A stretch of DNA of 64,000 nucleotides from Candidatus Brachythrix odensensis (lineage in GTDB: Bacteria; Chloroflexota; Anaerolineae; J036; Brachytrichaceae): NCBI GenBank assembly GCA_016714465.1, contig JADKDT010000010.1, positions 94,575 to 158,574 on the forward strand, read 5' to 3'. The number at the start of each line of letters is the position of its first letter. Position 1 is the stretch's first letter. Below the pieces are notes generated by a model. It had not been told where the DNA came from, did no database searches, and saw only the letters and a list, made by a program, of their open reading frames with translations. A program made the position numbers and the translations under genes. Positions 1 to 8,278 of the stretch are shown one piece after another.

Positions 1-1299
1 CGCGAGTGGGCGGCGGCGGCCCTGGCCGCATCCGACTTCAGACTCCCGACCGCCCTTGGTGATGATTTGAAAGCGTTGTTTTTTGGGATGAATGCGCGGT
101 CGCTGTTTATTCGGGTGGACGGACGGGCGCCCTGGACGACCCTGGCCGAATCGACGGCGTTTCCCGCCCGTCTGGGCGTGTACTTGCAGCGGACCGGGGC
201 GACACCCTCGGCGTTTGTCACCCGGGTGGGCGGCGACGGCGAGACACGCAGCCCGCTTGGGTTCACGGCCACCCATCTGCTCGAATGGACCGTGGGTGAA
301 CCCGTGCTGTCGGTGTATGCCGCCAACAGCGAAGGAGGCTGGGCGTTGCTGAATCAGGGCCAGGTCGGCGCGGCCGCCCTCGGATATGGCGAGCGCAGCC
401 TGGAATTCAGCGTGCCGCTTGACGCGCTGGGGATCGAGAGTGATGCCGCGCTGGCGCTCGCGGCGGTGCTCCGCCGCGATTCCGCGCCGGTCACCCACCT
501 GCCGCGCGGCGCGGTTGCGGCGATGGTCGTGCCTGACATCGGGACACCCCGTCTGGTCGGCCGGTTCGACGATCCGGCCGGCGATGACCACGGCCCAGGC
601 AAATACGTGTATCCCGAGGACGCCGTCTTTCTGCCCGGGTCGTATGACCTGCGCCGGGTGACGATCCTGCGTGATTCGGCTGATTTGATCTTCTGGATCG
701 ATCTTGGGGCGGCCATCCGAAACCCGTGGGGATCGGCGATCGGGCTTTCGATTCAGACGATTGACATCTACATCGATCGCGACCCGGGCCGCGGCACGGG
801 CCGGCGGACCTTGCTCGAAGGACGCAACGCGGCACTTCCGATAGGCATGGGTTGGGAGTCAGCGCTGTGGATCGAAGGCTGGAATCAGCAGCTGTTCATC
901 CCAGATGGCGAGACCGGGGTGACGCTGCGCGAGCAGGTCCGCGTGCGCGCCTCGGTGGACGCCCGCGGCCGGGTCATCGTGCGCGCCCCGCTTGAGGCGC
1001 TTGGGGAGGGCGATCCCGCCCGGTGGGGTTACAGTGTCGTCGTGCTCAGCCAGGAGACTTATCCCTCGGAAGGGGCGCGGCGGGTGCGAGACGTCGAAGC
1101 CCGGGCCGGCCAATGGCGTCTTGGCGGCGGGCCAGCCGATGCCACCCACACCCGGATCATCGATGCGCTGTTGCCCGCGGGCGCGGCCCGCAGCCAGGAA
1201 ACGCTGCTCGGGACCTACAAAGCGCTGCCGGACGGGACGGTGGGTGTGGGCGTCGACGACCTGCCCGTCGCGCCGTTGGTTACAATCGGCTCGAAATAG
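1..1299 (+). CDS. Glucodextranase-type C-terminal module protein (5' truncated)
   Basis: The reading frame is open from base 1 with no stop upstream, so this is the C-terminal part of a longer secreted or surface carbohydrate enzyme whose catalytic domain (GH57 or another amylase-type family) would lie before the window. A TTG at 67 is only an internal start candidate. Roughly from base 560 the protein shows the hallmarks of the glucodextranase C-terminal domain: DPAGDDHGPGKYVYP, then a strand-rich block with NPWG, IDIYIDRDPG and a GW-rich stretch (MGWESALWIEGWNQQ). This module binds carbohydrate or the cell surface in known members. The preceding part looks like another beta-sandwich. The family call is firm; the identity of the missing catalytic domain is unknown. 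Confidence 0.75.
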   Translation, partial: REWAAAALAASDFRLPTALGDDLKALFFGMNARSLFIRVDGRAPWTTLAESTAFPARLGVYLQRTGATPSAFVTRVGGDGETRSPLGFTATHLLEWTVGEPVLSVYAANSEGGWALLNQGQVGAAALGYGERSLEFSVPLDALGIESDAALALAAVLRRDSAPVTHLPRGAVAAMVVPDIGTPRLVGRFDDPAGDDHGPGKYVYPEDAVFLPGSYDLRRVTILRDSADLIFWIDLGAAIRNPWGSAIGLSIQTIDIYIDRDPGRGTGRRTLLEGRNAALPIGMGWESALWIEGWNQQLFIPDGETGVTLREQVRVRASVDARGRVIVRAPLEALGEGDPARWGYSVVVLSQETYPSEGARRVRDVEARAGQWRLGGGPADATHTRIIDALLPAGAARSQETLLGTYKALPDGTVGVGVDDLPVAPLVTIGSK

Positions 1300-1324
1300 A
1301 AACTACGAATAGAACCGCTTTCCA

Positions 1325-1362
1325 GAGGCGATACCCCCGCCGTCGGCGGGGGATATCGCCTC
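1325..1362. terminator. Hairpin after the glucodextranase-type gene
   Basis: Arms at 1325-1341 and 1345-1362 pair over 17 bp with one extra base on the right arm. Partly complementary AGAACC/GGTTCT flanks extend the pairing outwards. It lies 26 nt after the stop codon with no T-run. It may be a Rho-independent-like terminator or a member of the intergenic hairpin family of this window. Confidence 0.6.
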
Positions 1363-1407
1363 CGGAGAAGGTTCTGTTCGTGACGCCGGGACAGAGGACA
1401 CAAATAC

Positions 1408-2172
1408 ATGCTTGGATTCAGGATTTTCGGACGCGCGCTGCGCAACATCTGGGAGGAAATGCTCCCTCTCGGCGCAATGAGCGGCATCACCTTTGTCGCC
1501 ATCGCCCTTGCGCCGCTGCTCGTGGTGGCGGTTATCCTGGCGCCGCTGCCTCCTGCGCTGCTCATTCTCACGATTCCCCTCGCGCTGCCCGGGCCTCCGG
1601 CCTGGATGGCGCTGCACGTGGTCGCCAATCGGGTGGCCAATCAATATGCGATCCGGTGGGATCAGTTTTTTGGCGCGTTCAAGGCCAATCTGCGCGTGCT
1701 GTGGCTATACACGCTGGTCGCCACCCTCGTGTCCGGGCTGCTTGTCTATAACATCTTCTTCTATCCCAATGCCTTTCCCGACGCGCAATGGGCGATGTGG
1801 GTCGCCGGAGCCTGGCTGGCTGCAGGTGTGTTCTGGATGGCGATTCAGTTGTTTGTCATCCCGTTCTTCGTTGAGCAGGAGAACAAGCGCTGGCGGACGG
1901 CGCTTCGCAATGCGATCCTGATTTCGGGCGCAAATCCGTTCATGACCCTTATCCTGCTTGCGCTGACGGTCGTGCTGCTCGTTGCCAGCGCGCTGTTGGC
2001 CCCGCCGCTGCTGGTGGTTTTTGGGCCGATCCTGTGGATTATGGTGGGTACGACGGCGGTGGTCGATCGCGTAACGGCGTATCGCAAGTCTCAGGAAGAG
2101 GCCGGGGCGTCGGACGCCGACAAGACCCCCGAGCGGATCATGGATAAGTGGCGCAGTCGCGGGGTGCAGTAA
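1408..2172 (+). CDS. YesL-like (DUF624-type) polytopic membrane protein
   Basis: A 254-residue integral membrane protein with about six hydrophobic segments (roughly residues 25-70, 100-120, 130-155 and 175-225) and a charged cytoplasmic tail (RKSQEEAGASDADK...). The layout, including an amphipathic start (RALRNIWEEMLPLG) and WDQFFGAFKANLRVLW between helices 2 and 3, matches the YesL/DUF624 group. These proteins often sit near carbohydrate-uptake genes, which fits the sugar-binding protein upstream. Function is not known. ATG at 1408 follows the hairpin at 1325-1362. Confidence 0.6.
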   Translation: MLGFRIFGRALRNIWEEMLPLGAMSGITFVAIALAPLLVVAVILAPLPPALLILTIPLALPGPPAWMALHVVANRVANQYAIRWDQFFGAFKANLRVLWLYTLVATLVSGLLVYNIFFYPNAFPDAQWAMWVAGAWLAAGVFWMAIQLFVIPFFVEQENKRWRTALRNAILISGANPFMTLILLALTVVLLVASALLAPPLLVVFGPILWIMVGTTAVVDRVTAYRKSQEEAGASDADKTPERIMDKWRSRGVQ

Positions 2173-2209
2173 AGAGCGTCGGTTCCTGAATGTCCCGGCC
2201 GAAAACGAA

Positions 2210-2244
2210 GCGCGCCCGACATTCGCTACGAATGCCGGGCGCGC
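2210..2244. terminator. Bidirectional hairpin between convergent genes
   Basis: Arms 2210-2225 and 2229-2244 pair over 16 bp with one mismatch around a 3-nt loop (CTA). It lies between the convergent YesL-like gene and the FAS1 gene, the expected place for a shared terminator. Confidence 0.65.
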
Positions 2245-2269
2245 CCATGTTGTTAGCGACTCGCGGAAC

Positions 2270-3709
2270 TTACTTCGCGGGCGGCAACAGGACCGTGTCA
2301 ATCACGTGAATGACACCGTTCCCCGCCACGATGTCGGTCGTGACGACGTTCGAAGCGCCATTGAGTTGAACCTTCCCGTCGGTCACCTTGATCGCAATGG
2401 CCTTGCCCTGGACCGTGGCTACAGACGAGTGCTTGATCACCTCGGCCGCCTTGACGGTGCCGGGAACCACATGGTAGGTCAGGATGTCGACCAGCTTCGC
2501 CTTGTTCTCCGGCTTGAGCAGGTCATCCAGGGTGGCCTTGCCCAGCTTCGCGAAGGCCTCATCGGTCGGGGCGAAGACAGTGAACGGACCCTTGCCCTTG
2601 AGCGTGTCAACCAGACCGGCTGCGGTCAGCGCGGCGGCGAGGGTCTTGAAACTCCCGGCGGCAACGGCGGTGTCGACGATGTCCTTCGCGGCCGGGGCCA
2701 TCATCGCGGCCGGCATGATGACGGTGTCGATGACGTGAATGACGCCGTTGCTGGCCATGATGTCGGTCGCAGTGACCTTGGCATCATTGACCATGACGTT
2801 GGCTCCGTCAACCTTGATCTTGACCTCGGTCCCTTCGACAGTCTTGGCGCTGGTCAGCTTGACCACATCGGCGGCCTTGACCGAGCCAGCCACGACGTGG
2901 TAAGTCAGGATGGACACCAGCTTCGCCTTGTTTTCGGGCTTGAGCAGGTCTTCAACCGTGCCCTTGGGCAGCTTGGCGAAGGCATCGTCGGTGGGGGCGA
3001 AGACGGTGAACGGACCCTTGCCCTTGAGCGTGTCGACCAGGCCGGCCGCGGTCAGCGCGGCGGCAAGCGTCTTGAAGCTGCCAGCGCCGACGGCCGTGTC
3101 AACGATGTCCTTCAGGGCCGGGGCCATCATGGCGGCGGGCATGATCACGGTGTCGATGACGTGGATGACGCCGTTGCTCGCCTCAATATCGGTCTTGGTC
3201 ACCTTTGCATCGTTGACCATGACGTTGGCGCCGTCGACCTTGATCTTGACATCGGTGCCTTCGACGGTCTTGGCGCTGGTCAGTTTGACGACATCGGCGG
3301 CCTTAACCGAGCCGGCGACGACGTGGTAGGTCAGAATGGAAACCAGCTTGGCCTTGTTTTCCGGCTTGAGCAGGTCTTCAACGGTGCCCTTGGGAAGCTT
3401 GGCGAAAGCATCGTCGGTGGGGGCGAAGACCGTGAACGGACCCTTGCCCTTGAGCGTGTCAACCAGCCCGGCGGCGGTCAGCGCGGCGGCCAGCGTCTTG
3501 AAGGTCCCGGCGCCGACCGCAGTGTCGACGATGTCCTTGGGTGCCATAACCGGGGCGGCGGTCGGCTTGGGCACGTCGGTTGGCTTTGGCGCGGCGGTGG
3601 GCGGAACAGCGGTGGGCGGAACAGCCGTGGGCGCGGGCGTGGCGGCGGCGCCACACGCGCTCAGCAGCATCGACGCTACGGCGGCAAACAGCACTACTTT
3701 CTTAAACAT
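2270..3709 (-). CDS. Triple fasciclin (FAS1) domain lipoprotein
   Basis: A 479-residue exported protein. It has a lipoprotein signal peptide with lipobox LSAC (Cys19) and a Pro/Thr/Ala-rich linker (residues 20-56). Three FAS1 domains follow at about 58-190, 200-332 and 342-476, each with the TVFAPTD(D/E)AFAKL H1 motif and the TYHVV/GVIHVIDTV H2 region. FAS1 domains mediate extracellular adhesion or matrix contacts. Domains 1 and 2 are almost identical and repeat with a period of 142 residues, while domain 3 is more divergent, pointing to recent internal duplication. A strong ribosome site (AAAGGAG) precedes the ATG at 3709. The open frame on the opposite strand is an artefact of codon bias. 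Confidence 0.95.
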   Translation of the reverse strand: MFKKVVLFAAVASMLLSACGAAATPAPTAVPPTAVPPTAAPKPTDVPKPTAAPVMAPKDIVDTAVGAGTFKTLAAALTAAGLVDTLKGKGPFTVFAPTDDAFAKLPKGTVEDLLKPENKAKLVSILTYHVVAGSVKAADVVKLTSAKTVEGTDVKIKVDGANVMVNDAKVTKTDIEASNGVIHVIDTVIMPAAMMAPALKDIVDTAVGAGSFKTLAAALTAAGLVDTLKGKGPFTVFAPTDDAFAKLPKGTVEDLLKPENKAKLVSILTYHVVAGSVKAADVVKLTSAKTVEGTEVKIKVDGANVMVNDAKVTATDIMASNGVIHVIDTVIMPAAMMAPAAKDIVDTAVAAGSFKTLAAALTAAGLVDTLKGKGPFTVFAPTDEAFAKLGKATLDDLLKPENKAKLVDILTYHVVPGTVKAAEVIKHSSVATVQGKAIAIKVTDGKVQLNGASNVVTTDIVAGNGVIHVIDTVLLPPAK

Positions 3710-3930
3710 TTGGCTCCTTTCAACTCCTGAACAATCAACGCAGGGGGGCCTGCGCTACTCAAACACTCTGCAAACACTGTGCAGACTTGGTATATTTGTA
3801 TCGAGACCATCTGAATGTTGGGTGATAGCGAGGCAAAGCGCCGGTGAGCTTTCACCGAGACCCGACTCAGACTTGCATCACCGAACGCTCAACCGGCCAA
3901 TTGCGATGACTGGCCCGGATTGGGAGTCGT

Positions 3931-3936
3931 TACAAT
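3931..3936 (+). promoter_or_regulatory. -10 box of the DMT permease
   Basis: TACAAT ends 10 nt before the ATG at 3946, giving a predicted leader of only a few nucleotides. No good -35 is visible. The 236-nt gap 3710-3945 otherwise holds the upstream region of the FAS1 gene. Confidence 0.5.
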
Positions 3937-3945
3937 CGGCCGGCC

Positions 3946-4815
3946 ATGGGAATTGGAGATTTGGTGTTGATCCTTGGTCTTGCCGCGCTGTGGGGGTCAA
4001 CTGCCCTGCTGGTCCGTATCGCGTCGGTCGACGTAAGCGCCGGATTCATCACCGGCGCGCGTATGTCAATCGCCGCGATCGCGATGATTGGCTACTCCTG
4101 GTATCGGGGCAGCTTGCCATCAATCCGGGCGCGGCCCGGTCAATATGCGTTGATGGGCTTGCTCAATGCCGCGCTGCCGATCGGGCTCGGCGCGTTTGCC
4201 GCCACCCGCATTCCGGTGGGCGTTGCTGCGATCCTGTTCGCGCCGACCCCGTTGTTCGCCGCCATCATCGCGGCGATTTGGCTGCGCGAGCGCCTATCCC
4301 CAGTCAAGGTCGGCGGGATTCTGCTCGGCTTGATTGGTGTTGTGATCCTGATTGGCTGGGTGCCGTTTGAGATTGACGGTCCGGCCGCTCTTGGGATTGC
4401 CGCCGCGCTGGGCTCATGCGTGTGCTATGGCTTTTCGTCAAACCTGGCCCGGGTCGGCTTTCCCGGGGAAGGCAGCCTGCGGCTCACGACCGGCCAGCTC
4501 ATTTTTGCCGCGCTTTTGTCGGCGCCGGTCGCGTTGGCGTCACTGCCCGATCGCATGCCATCGCCGGCAACGCTTGCGATCCTGCTCGTGTTTGGGATCG
4601 TGTCAACGGCCATCGCCTACCTGCTCTTCTTCGGCCTGTTTGAGCGCATCGGCGCGGTTCGGACCCAGATGGTCGCCCTGCTCATCCCGTGTTTCGGGGT
4701 GATCTGGGGGGCGGTCTTCCGGGCCGAGCCAATTACCTGGAATGTCCTGGTCGGACTTGTCATCGTGCTCACGAGCCTGGTCCTTGTCACGGGCTTCACC
4801 TTCAAGCGTGTTTGA
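3946..4815 (+). CDS. EamA/DMT-family permease
   Basis: A 289-residue inner-membrane transporter with ten predicted hydrophobic segments arranged as two EamA repeats (about residues 5-135 and 150-285). Typical signatures are LAALWGSTALLVRIA at the N-terminus, ATRIPVGVAAILFAPTPLFAAIIAAIWLRERL at the end of repeat 1, and a matching helix-loop pattern in repeat 2. The family exports amino acids, metabolites or drugs; the substrate cannot be read from sequence. The start at 3946 is supported by a TACAAT -10 box at 3931-3936, which places transcription start about 3 nt upstream. Confidence 0.88.
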   Translation: MGIGDLVLILGLAALWGSTALLVRIASVDVSAGFITGARMSIAAIAMIGYSWYRGSLPSIRARPGQYALMGLLNAALPIGLGAFAATRIPVGVAAILFAPTPLFAAIIAAIWLRERLSPVKVGGILLGLIGVVILIGWVPFEIDGPAALGIAAALGSCVCYGFSSNLARVGFPGEGSLRLTTGQLIFAALLSAPVALASLPDRMPSPATLAILLVFGIVSTAIAYLLFFGLFERIGAVRTQMVALLIPCFGVIWGAVFRAEPITWNVLVGLVIVLTSLVLVTGFTFKRV

Positions 4816-4823
4816 ATAACCCA

Positions 4824-4877
4824 CCCGAATCGGCATCCCCGCACCGGCGTTCGTCGGTGCGGGGATGCCGATTCGGG
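4824..4877. repeat. Perfect 23-bp-stem intergenic hairpin
   Basis: Arms 4824-4846 and 4855-4877 are perfect reverse complements over 23 bp, with an 8-nt loop. It begins 9 nt after the permease stop and ends 12 nt before the azlC ATG at 4889. It could terminate the upstream transcript or mask the weak azlC ribosome site. Confidence 0.85.
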
Positions 4878-4888
4878 GATATTCAGCA

Positions 4889-5605
4889 ATGACAACCGAG
4901 ATATCGACCCGTCGCCGCCGCGAGTTCCTGGGCGGCGTGCGGGCCGTGCTGCCGATCCTGCTGGGCGTGGCGCCTTTCGGGATGATCTATGGCGCGCTCG
5001 CCCGCGATGCCGGGCTTGGGCCGGCCGAGGCGCAGGCCATGTCATCGATCGTCTTTGCGGGCTCGGCCCAGTTCTTGATCGCCGGGCTGATCAAGATCAA
5101 TGCGCCGGCCTTCATCATCGTCGCCTCGGTCGTCGTCATCAACCTCAGACATGCGTTGTATTCGGCTTCGATGGCGCCGCGGCTGAGCGGATTGCGTTGG
5201 CCCGTCAAAATCCTGATCGCCTACCTGCTGACCGACGAGGCCTATGCCACCGTCATCCCGCGCTACCGCGAGCGCGCCGACCCGGTCGGGCCCGACCTGC
5301 GGCACTGGCATTTTCTGGGGGTTGGCGTGTCCTTGTGGCTGTGCTGGCAGGCGACGACGGCCCTGGGCGTGTTTCTCGGATCCGCGATCCCGGCGGCGTG
5401 GCAGCTCGACTTCACCCTGCCCTTGACGTTTATTGCCATCGTTGTGCCCGGGATACGCAACCGTCCAGCCCTGGCCGCGGCGGTAGTGGCCGGGGTGGTC
5501 TCGATCCTGGCCTTTGGGCTTGAATTCAAGCTCGGGCTGATCGTGGCCGCGATCGCCGGAATCGTGGCCGGCGGGCTGGCCGAGCGCGTCCTGGCGCGGG
5601 AGTAA
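4889..5605 (+). CDS. azlC: AzlC branched-chain amino acid exporter, large subunit
   Basis: A 238-residue membrane protein of the AzlC family: GVRAVLPILLGVAPFGMIYGALARDAGL in the first helix region, FAGSAQFLIAGLI in the second, and about five to six membrane segments ending in the GLAERVLA tail. With AzlD it forms a two-component exporter for branched-chain amino acids or analogues. ATG at 4889 is preferred over the in-frame ATG at 4865, which lies inside the hairpin arm. azlD follows 4 nt after the stop, so the pair is one operon. Confidence 0.92.
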   Translation: MTTEISTRRRREFLGGVRAVLPILLGVAPFGMIYGALARDAGLGPAEAQAMSSIVFAGSAQFLIAGLIKINAPAFIIVASVVVINLRHALYSASMAPRLSGLRWPVKILIAYLLTDEAYATVIPRYRERADPVGPDLRHWHFLGVGVSLWLCWQATTALGVFLGSAIPAAWQLDFTLPLTFIAIVVPGIRNRPALAAAVVAGVVSILAFGLEFKLGLIVAAIAGIVAGGLAERVLARE

Positions 5606-5609
5606 GCGG

Positions 5610-5939
5610 ATGGACCTGAACCAACTCCTGCTCTTCGCCCTGGCCGGGTTGGCGACCTTCCTGATCCGGCTGTCGTTCATCGCGCTCCTGGGCCGCATGG
5701 CGGTGCCGGTCTGGGTCCGCCGGATCTTGCCGTACGTGCCGACGGCGGCGCTGACGGCCATCATCGTGCCGGAGCTGCTCATGCGCGGGGATGTCGTGTT
5801 TCTGAGCCTGTCCAACACCCGGCTGATTGCCGGGCTGCTGGCATGCGGTGTCGCCTGGCGCACGAAGAATGCCTTTCTGACCATCGGGGCCGGGATGGTA
5901 GCGCTGTGGGTGTTGACGGCGGTGGTAGGGAGAGAGTAG
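5610..5939 (+). CDS. azlD: AzlD small exporter subunit
   Basis: A 109-residue protein with four hydrophobic segments and the AzlD pattern: ATFLIRLSFIALLGR, RRILPYVPTAALTAIIVPEL and NTRLIAGLLACGVAWRTKNAFLTIGAGM. It is the partner of AzlC in amino acid export and is encoded immediately downstream of it, almost certainly translationally coupled. Confidence 0.92.
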   Translation: MDLNQLLLFALAGLATFLIRLSFIALLGRMAVPVWVRRILPYVPTAALTAIIVPELLMRGDVVFLSLSNTRLIAGLLACGVAWRTKNAFLTIGAGMVALWVLTAVVGRE

Positions 5940-6135
5940 ATTTGGTGCGCTTTTGGGTGCGGACCAGATGGATCGTACCTGCACCAAGACAGTGGGACAG
6001 TCGTAGGCTGTCCACTCTGGATCTGCCAACGCGTATTCACTGCTTCAGTTTGTATGCCGTATATTTGGACACAGCAACAGGATCGAACCGGCCGAATTGG
6101 CCGACTAGTAATTCATTCCTCCTAGGCTGATATTA
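5940..6135. other. Intergenic stretch, no gene seen
   Basis: No coding frame with family character. A small imperfect inverted repeat (5991-6000 with 6008-6016) is the only structure. Base composition is less GC-rich than the neighbours and it leads into the gene remnants at 6136. Confidence 0.6.
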
Positions 6136-6300
6136 ATGACAGTGATCACTCCTAACCTTGCCTTAGCGGGCTATCGAAGTTTCGGCAAAGTACCCCAGTA
6201 TTTTGATCGGTTTGCGAAGATCAACTTGCTCATAGGGCGCAACGATGCTGAAACGTCCAACGTTTTGCGTTTTCTGGACGAGTTGGTGCGGGTTCGGTGA
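6136..6300 (+). pseudogene. Remnant of an AAA/RecF-like ATPase (N-terminus only)
   Basis: A 54-codon frame from ATG 6136 to TGA 6300 reads like the start of OLD/RecF-type AAA ATPases (LALAGYRSFG...YFDRFAKINLLIGRN). The Walker A region follows but reads GRNDAETSN where functional members have GRNNAGKSN: the essential Gly-Lys has become Glu-Thr. The rest of a protein normally several hundred residues long is missing. This is a decayed fragment; a living small protein is unlikely. Confidence 0.72.
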
Positions 6301-6594
6301 TCGTTACACTGGGGGCAAGCGCACCGGGCGCGATGCGCAACCACGCCATCATGGTTCAAGTCGTGGACGTCGACGCCCATTGCGTGCAGACGAGCAAGGC
6401 CGGGGCCTTGATCGTCAGAGCTCCCGCCGACTATCCCTATGGTGAGCGGCAAGATCACCGCCGATGCCATCGCCGGCATTCGTTGGACGTTCTCGCAGCC
6501 CATCGCGAACACCGATCCGTCAACCTGGGGCGGTGTGATGGTGGAGCCGTTGGTGCTCGCTGGCGCGTCGAACGTGCCGGCTGACAATACATAG
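6297..6594 (+). pseudogene. Frameshifted VOC/glyoxalase-family remnant
   Basis: The frame starting at 6297 reads the second half of a VOC (glyoxalase/bleomycin resistance) domain: NHAIMVQVVDVDAHC...AGALIVRAPADYPYGERQ. Near 6450 the similarity jumps frame by one base and continues as IRWTFSQPIANTDPSTWGGVMVEP, ending at TAG 6592-6594. The N-terminal half of the domain is absent; its place is taken by the ATPase remnant, and the two overlap by 4 nt. Truncation plus frameshift makes this a pseudogene. Confidence 0.72.
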
Positions 6595-6630
6595 GCCTCC
6601 GGTCTGTAACACGGATCCCGGCGAAAACCA

Positions 6631-7602
6631 ATGAGCAACCCATTCAAATCCCCCCGCTACCCCCGCGTCATCCTGGCCGCGGTCTGCATTCCCTGGGACG
6701 CGCGGGGCGAGGTCCTCCCCGACCCCTTCCGCGAGCAGATCCGCCTGCACCTGCGGGCCGGCATCCGGCACCTCTATGTCTTCGGCACCGCCGGCGAGGG
6801 TTATGCCGTCACCGAGCGCCAATTCGACCAGATCGTCGATCTCTTCCACGCGGAGATGAAAGGGCCCGATGCGCACCCCATGATCGGGCTGATCAGCCTG
6901 TCGACCCGCGCCATCATCGAGCGGATCGAGCGCTGTCTCGAGCGCGGACTGAGCACTTTCCAATTTGCTCTGCCGGGGTGGGGGGCCCTCAACGATAGCG
7001 AGCTGGCGACTTTCTTCGCCGAGGTGCTTGGCCGCTTCCCGCAGGCCCAATTCGTCCACTACAACCTGCAACGGGCTGGGCGCGTGCTCACCCCCGCCGA
7101 GTATGCCCGCCTGGCCGCCGCGCACCCCAACCTGGTCGCGGCCAAGAACGGGACCAGCGCCATCGTCATGCTGCGCGACCTGCTGGTCCAGGCCCCGATG
7201 CTGCGCCATTTCTACACTGAGCTGGGCTTCCCCCAGGGCTGCCAGGTGGGCGAGCCGGGCTATCTGATGTCTCTGACGACGATGAACCCGGCTCTGGCGC
7301 TGCGCTTCTTCGAGGCTGGCCTGCGCGGCGATCTGGCGACCTTGTTTGGCATCCAGGCCGAGGCCCTTGAACTCTTCGAGCTGCTGGTCGGCAGCGGCGG
7401 AGCCGAGATTGGGGCGACCTTTCAAGGCGCAAAAGCCCACATGGATGGGGCCTACGAGAAAGCCCTGGCCAGGGTGCTCGATCCCAACATGCCGCTGCGC
7501 TTGCTGCCGCCGTATCAGTCCGTAAGCGAGGCAGCTTATCGCCAGTTCGTGGGCCGGGTGCGGGAGCGTCTGCCGGGATGGATGCCGGACGCTGCACCGT
7601 AA
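6631..7602 (+). CDS. Dihydrodipicolinate synthase/N-acetylneuraminate lyase family aldolase
   Basis: A 323-residue TIM-barrel class I aldolase. Visible signatures are the GTAGEG loop (residues 52-57, equivalent to GTTGE), the HYNLQ tyrosine (Y144) and the Schiff-base lysine in LVAAKNGTS (K172). The family condenses or cleaves pyruvate-containing substrates. The length, slightly above that of canonical DapA (about 290), and the PHP-less neighbourhood argue against the lysine pathway; a sugar-acid or hydroxy-acid lyase is equally possible. It stands alone between gene remnants and a hairpin. Confidence 0.82.
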   Translation: MSNPFKSPRYPRVILAAVCIPWDARGEVLPDPFREQIRLHLRAGIRHLYVFGTAGEGYAVTERQFDQIVDLFHAEMKGPDAHPMIGLISLSTRAIIERIERCLERGLSTFQFALPGWGALNDSELATFFAEVLGRFPQAQFVHYNLQRAGRVLTPAEYARLAAAHPNLVAAKNGTSAIVMLRDLLVQAPMLRHFYTELGFPQGCQVGEPGYLMSLTTMNPALALRFFEAGLRGDLATLFGIQAEALELFELLVGSGGAEIGATFQGAKAHMDGAYEKALARVLDPNMPLRLLPPYQSVSEAAYRQFVGRVRERLPGWMPDAAP

Positions 7603-7610
7603 ATGATCAT

Positions 7611-7653
7611 CGGGAAGGAAAGTGCCCGGCGGAGCCGGGCACTTTCCTTCCCG
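7611..7653. repeat. GNA-tipped perfect hairpin (20-bp stem)
   Basis: Arms 7611-7630 and 7634-7653 are perfect complements; the loop is GGA closed by GC/GC, so the tip reads GCGGAGC. It begins 8 nt after the aldolase stop. An in-frame ATG upstream of the exonuclease gene starts inside it and is not a true start. Confidence 0.88.
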
Positions 7654-7705
7654 ACATGAATCCAGGTGTGTGGCGCCAAGCCATCCACACAAGCGAGGAA
7701 GCAAC

Positions 7706-8278
7706 GTGGTTCTGTTCTTTGACACCGAGACAACTGGAATTCCGCTGAACCGCAACGCCCCGGTCACGGACTTGCGCAACTGGCCGCGGATGGTCCAGCT
7801 CGCCTGGCTGATGACGGACGACACAGGCAAGGAGCTCTCGAGCGCCGAACACATCATCAAACCGGATGGCTATCTCATTCCACGGGATGCCGCCCGGATT
7901 CACGGCATTACCACCGAGCGGGCGCTGCAAACGGGCGCCGATCTCACCGCCGTCCTGAACGCCATCCAGCCCGGCATCGTCAAGGCGTCGGCTCTGGTTG
8001 CTCACAACATGGCCTTCGACGAAAAGATCCTGGGCGCCGAATTTCTGCGATCCGGCTTCAAGAATCCCTTGACGACCAAGCAGCGCCGCTGCACCCTGCA
8101 GGAGTCGACCGACTTTTGCCGCATCCCTGGGCAGTACGGATTCAAGTGGCCGTCGCTGGATCAACTCCACCGGAAGTTGTTCGGCGCCCCGATAGGCGGC
8201 GCGCACAGCGCCCTGGCCGACACCCGGGCCTGCGCGCGCTGCTTCTTCGAGCTCAAGCGGTTGAACGTCATCGACTAG
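7706..8278 (+). CDS. DEDDh-family 3'-5' exonuclease (DnaQ-like)
   Basis: A 190-residue RNase T/DnaQ-fold exonuclease. Motif ExoI is FFDTETTG near the N-terminus, ExoII is HNMAFDEKILG in the middle and ExoIII is HSALADTRA near the C-terminus, supplying the D-E-D-D plus His catalytic set for two metal ions. Stand-alone proteins of this kind proofread or trim DNA or RNA. GTG at 7706, 7 nt after GAGGAA, is chosen because the longer frame begins inside the hairpin at 7611-7653. It abuts the RraA-like gene with no gap. Confidence 0.88.
   Translation: MVLFFDTETTGIPLNRNAPVTDLRNWPRMVQLAWLMTDDTGKELSSAEHIIKPDGYLIPRDAARIHGITTERALQTGADLTAVLNAIQPGIVKASALVAHNMAFDEKILGAEFLRSGFKNPLTTKQRRCTLQESTDFCRIPGQYGFKWPSLDQLHRKLFGAPIGGAHSALADTRACARCFFELKRLNVID

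Noticed and set aside
2306..3730. Long plus-strand frame opposite the FAS1 gene
   Set aside because: Composition reflects the strong codon bias and internal repeats of the real gene; no family features; the opposite frame has signal peptide and FAS1 motifs.
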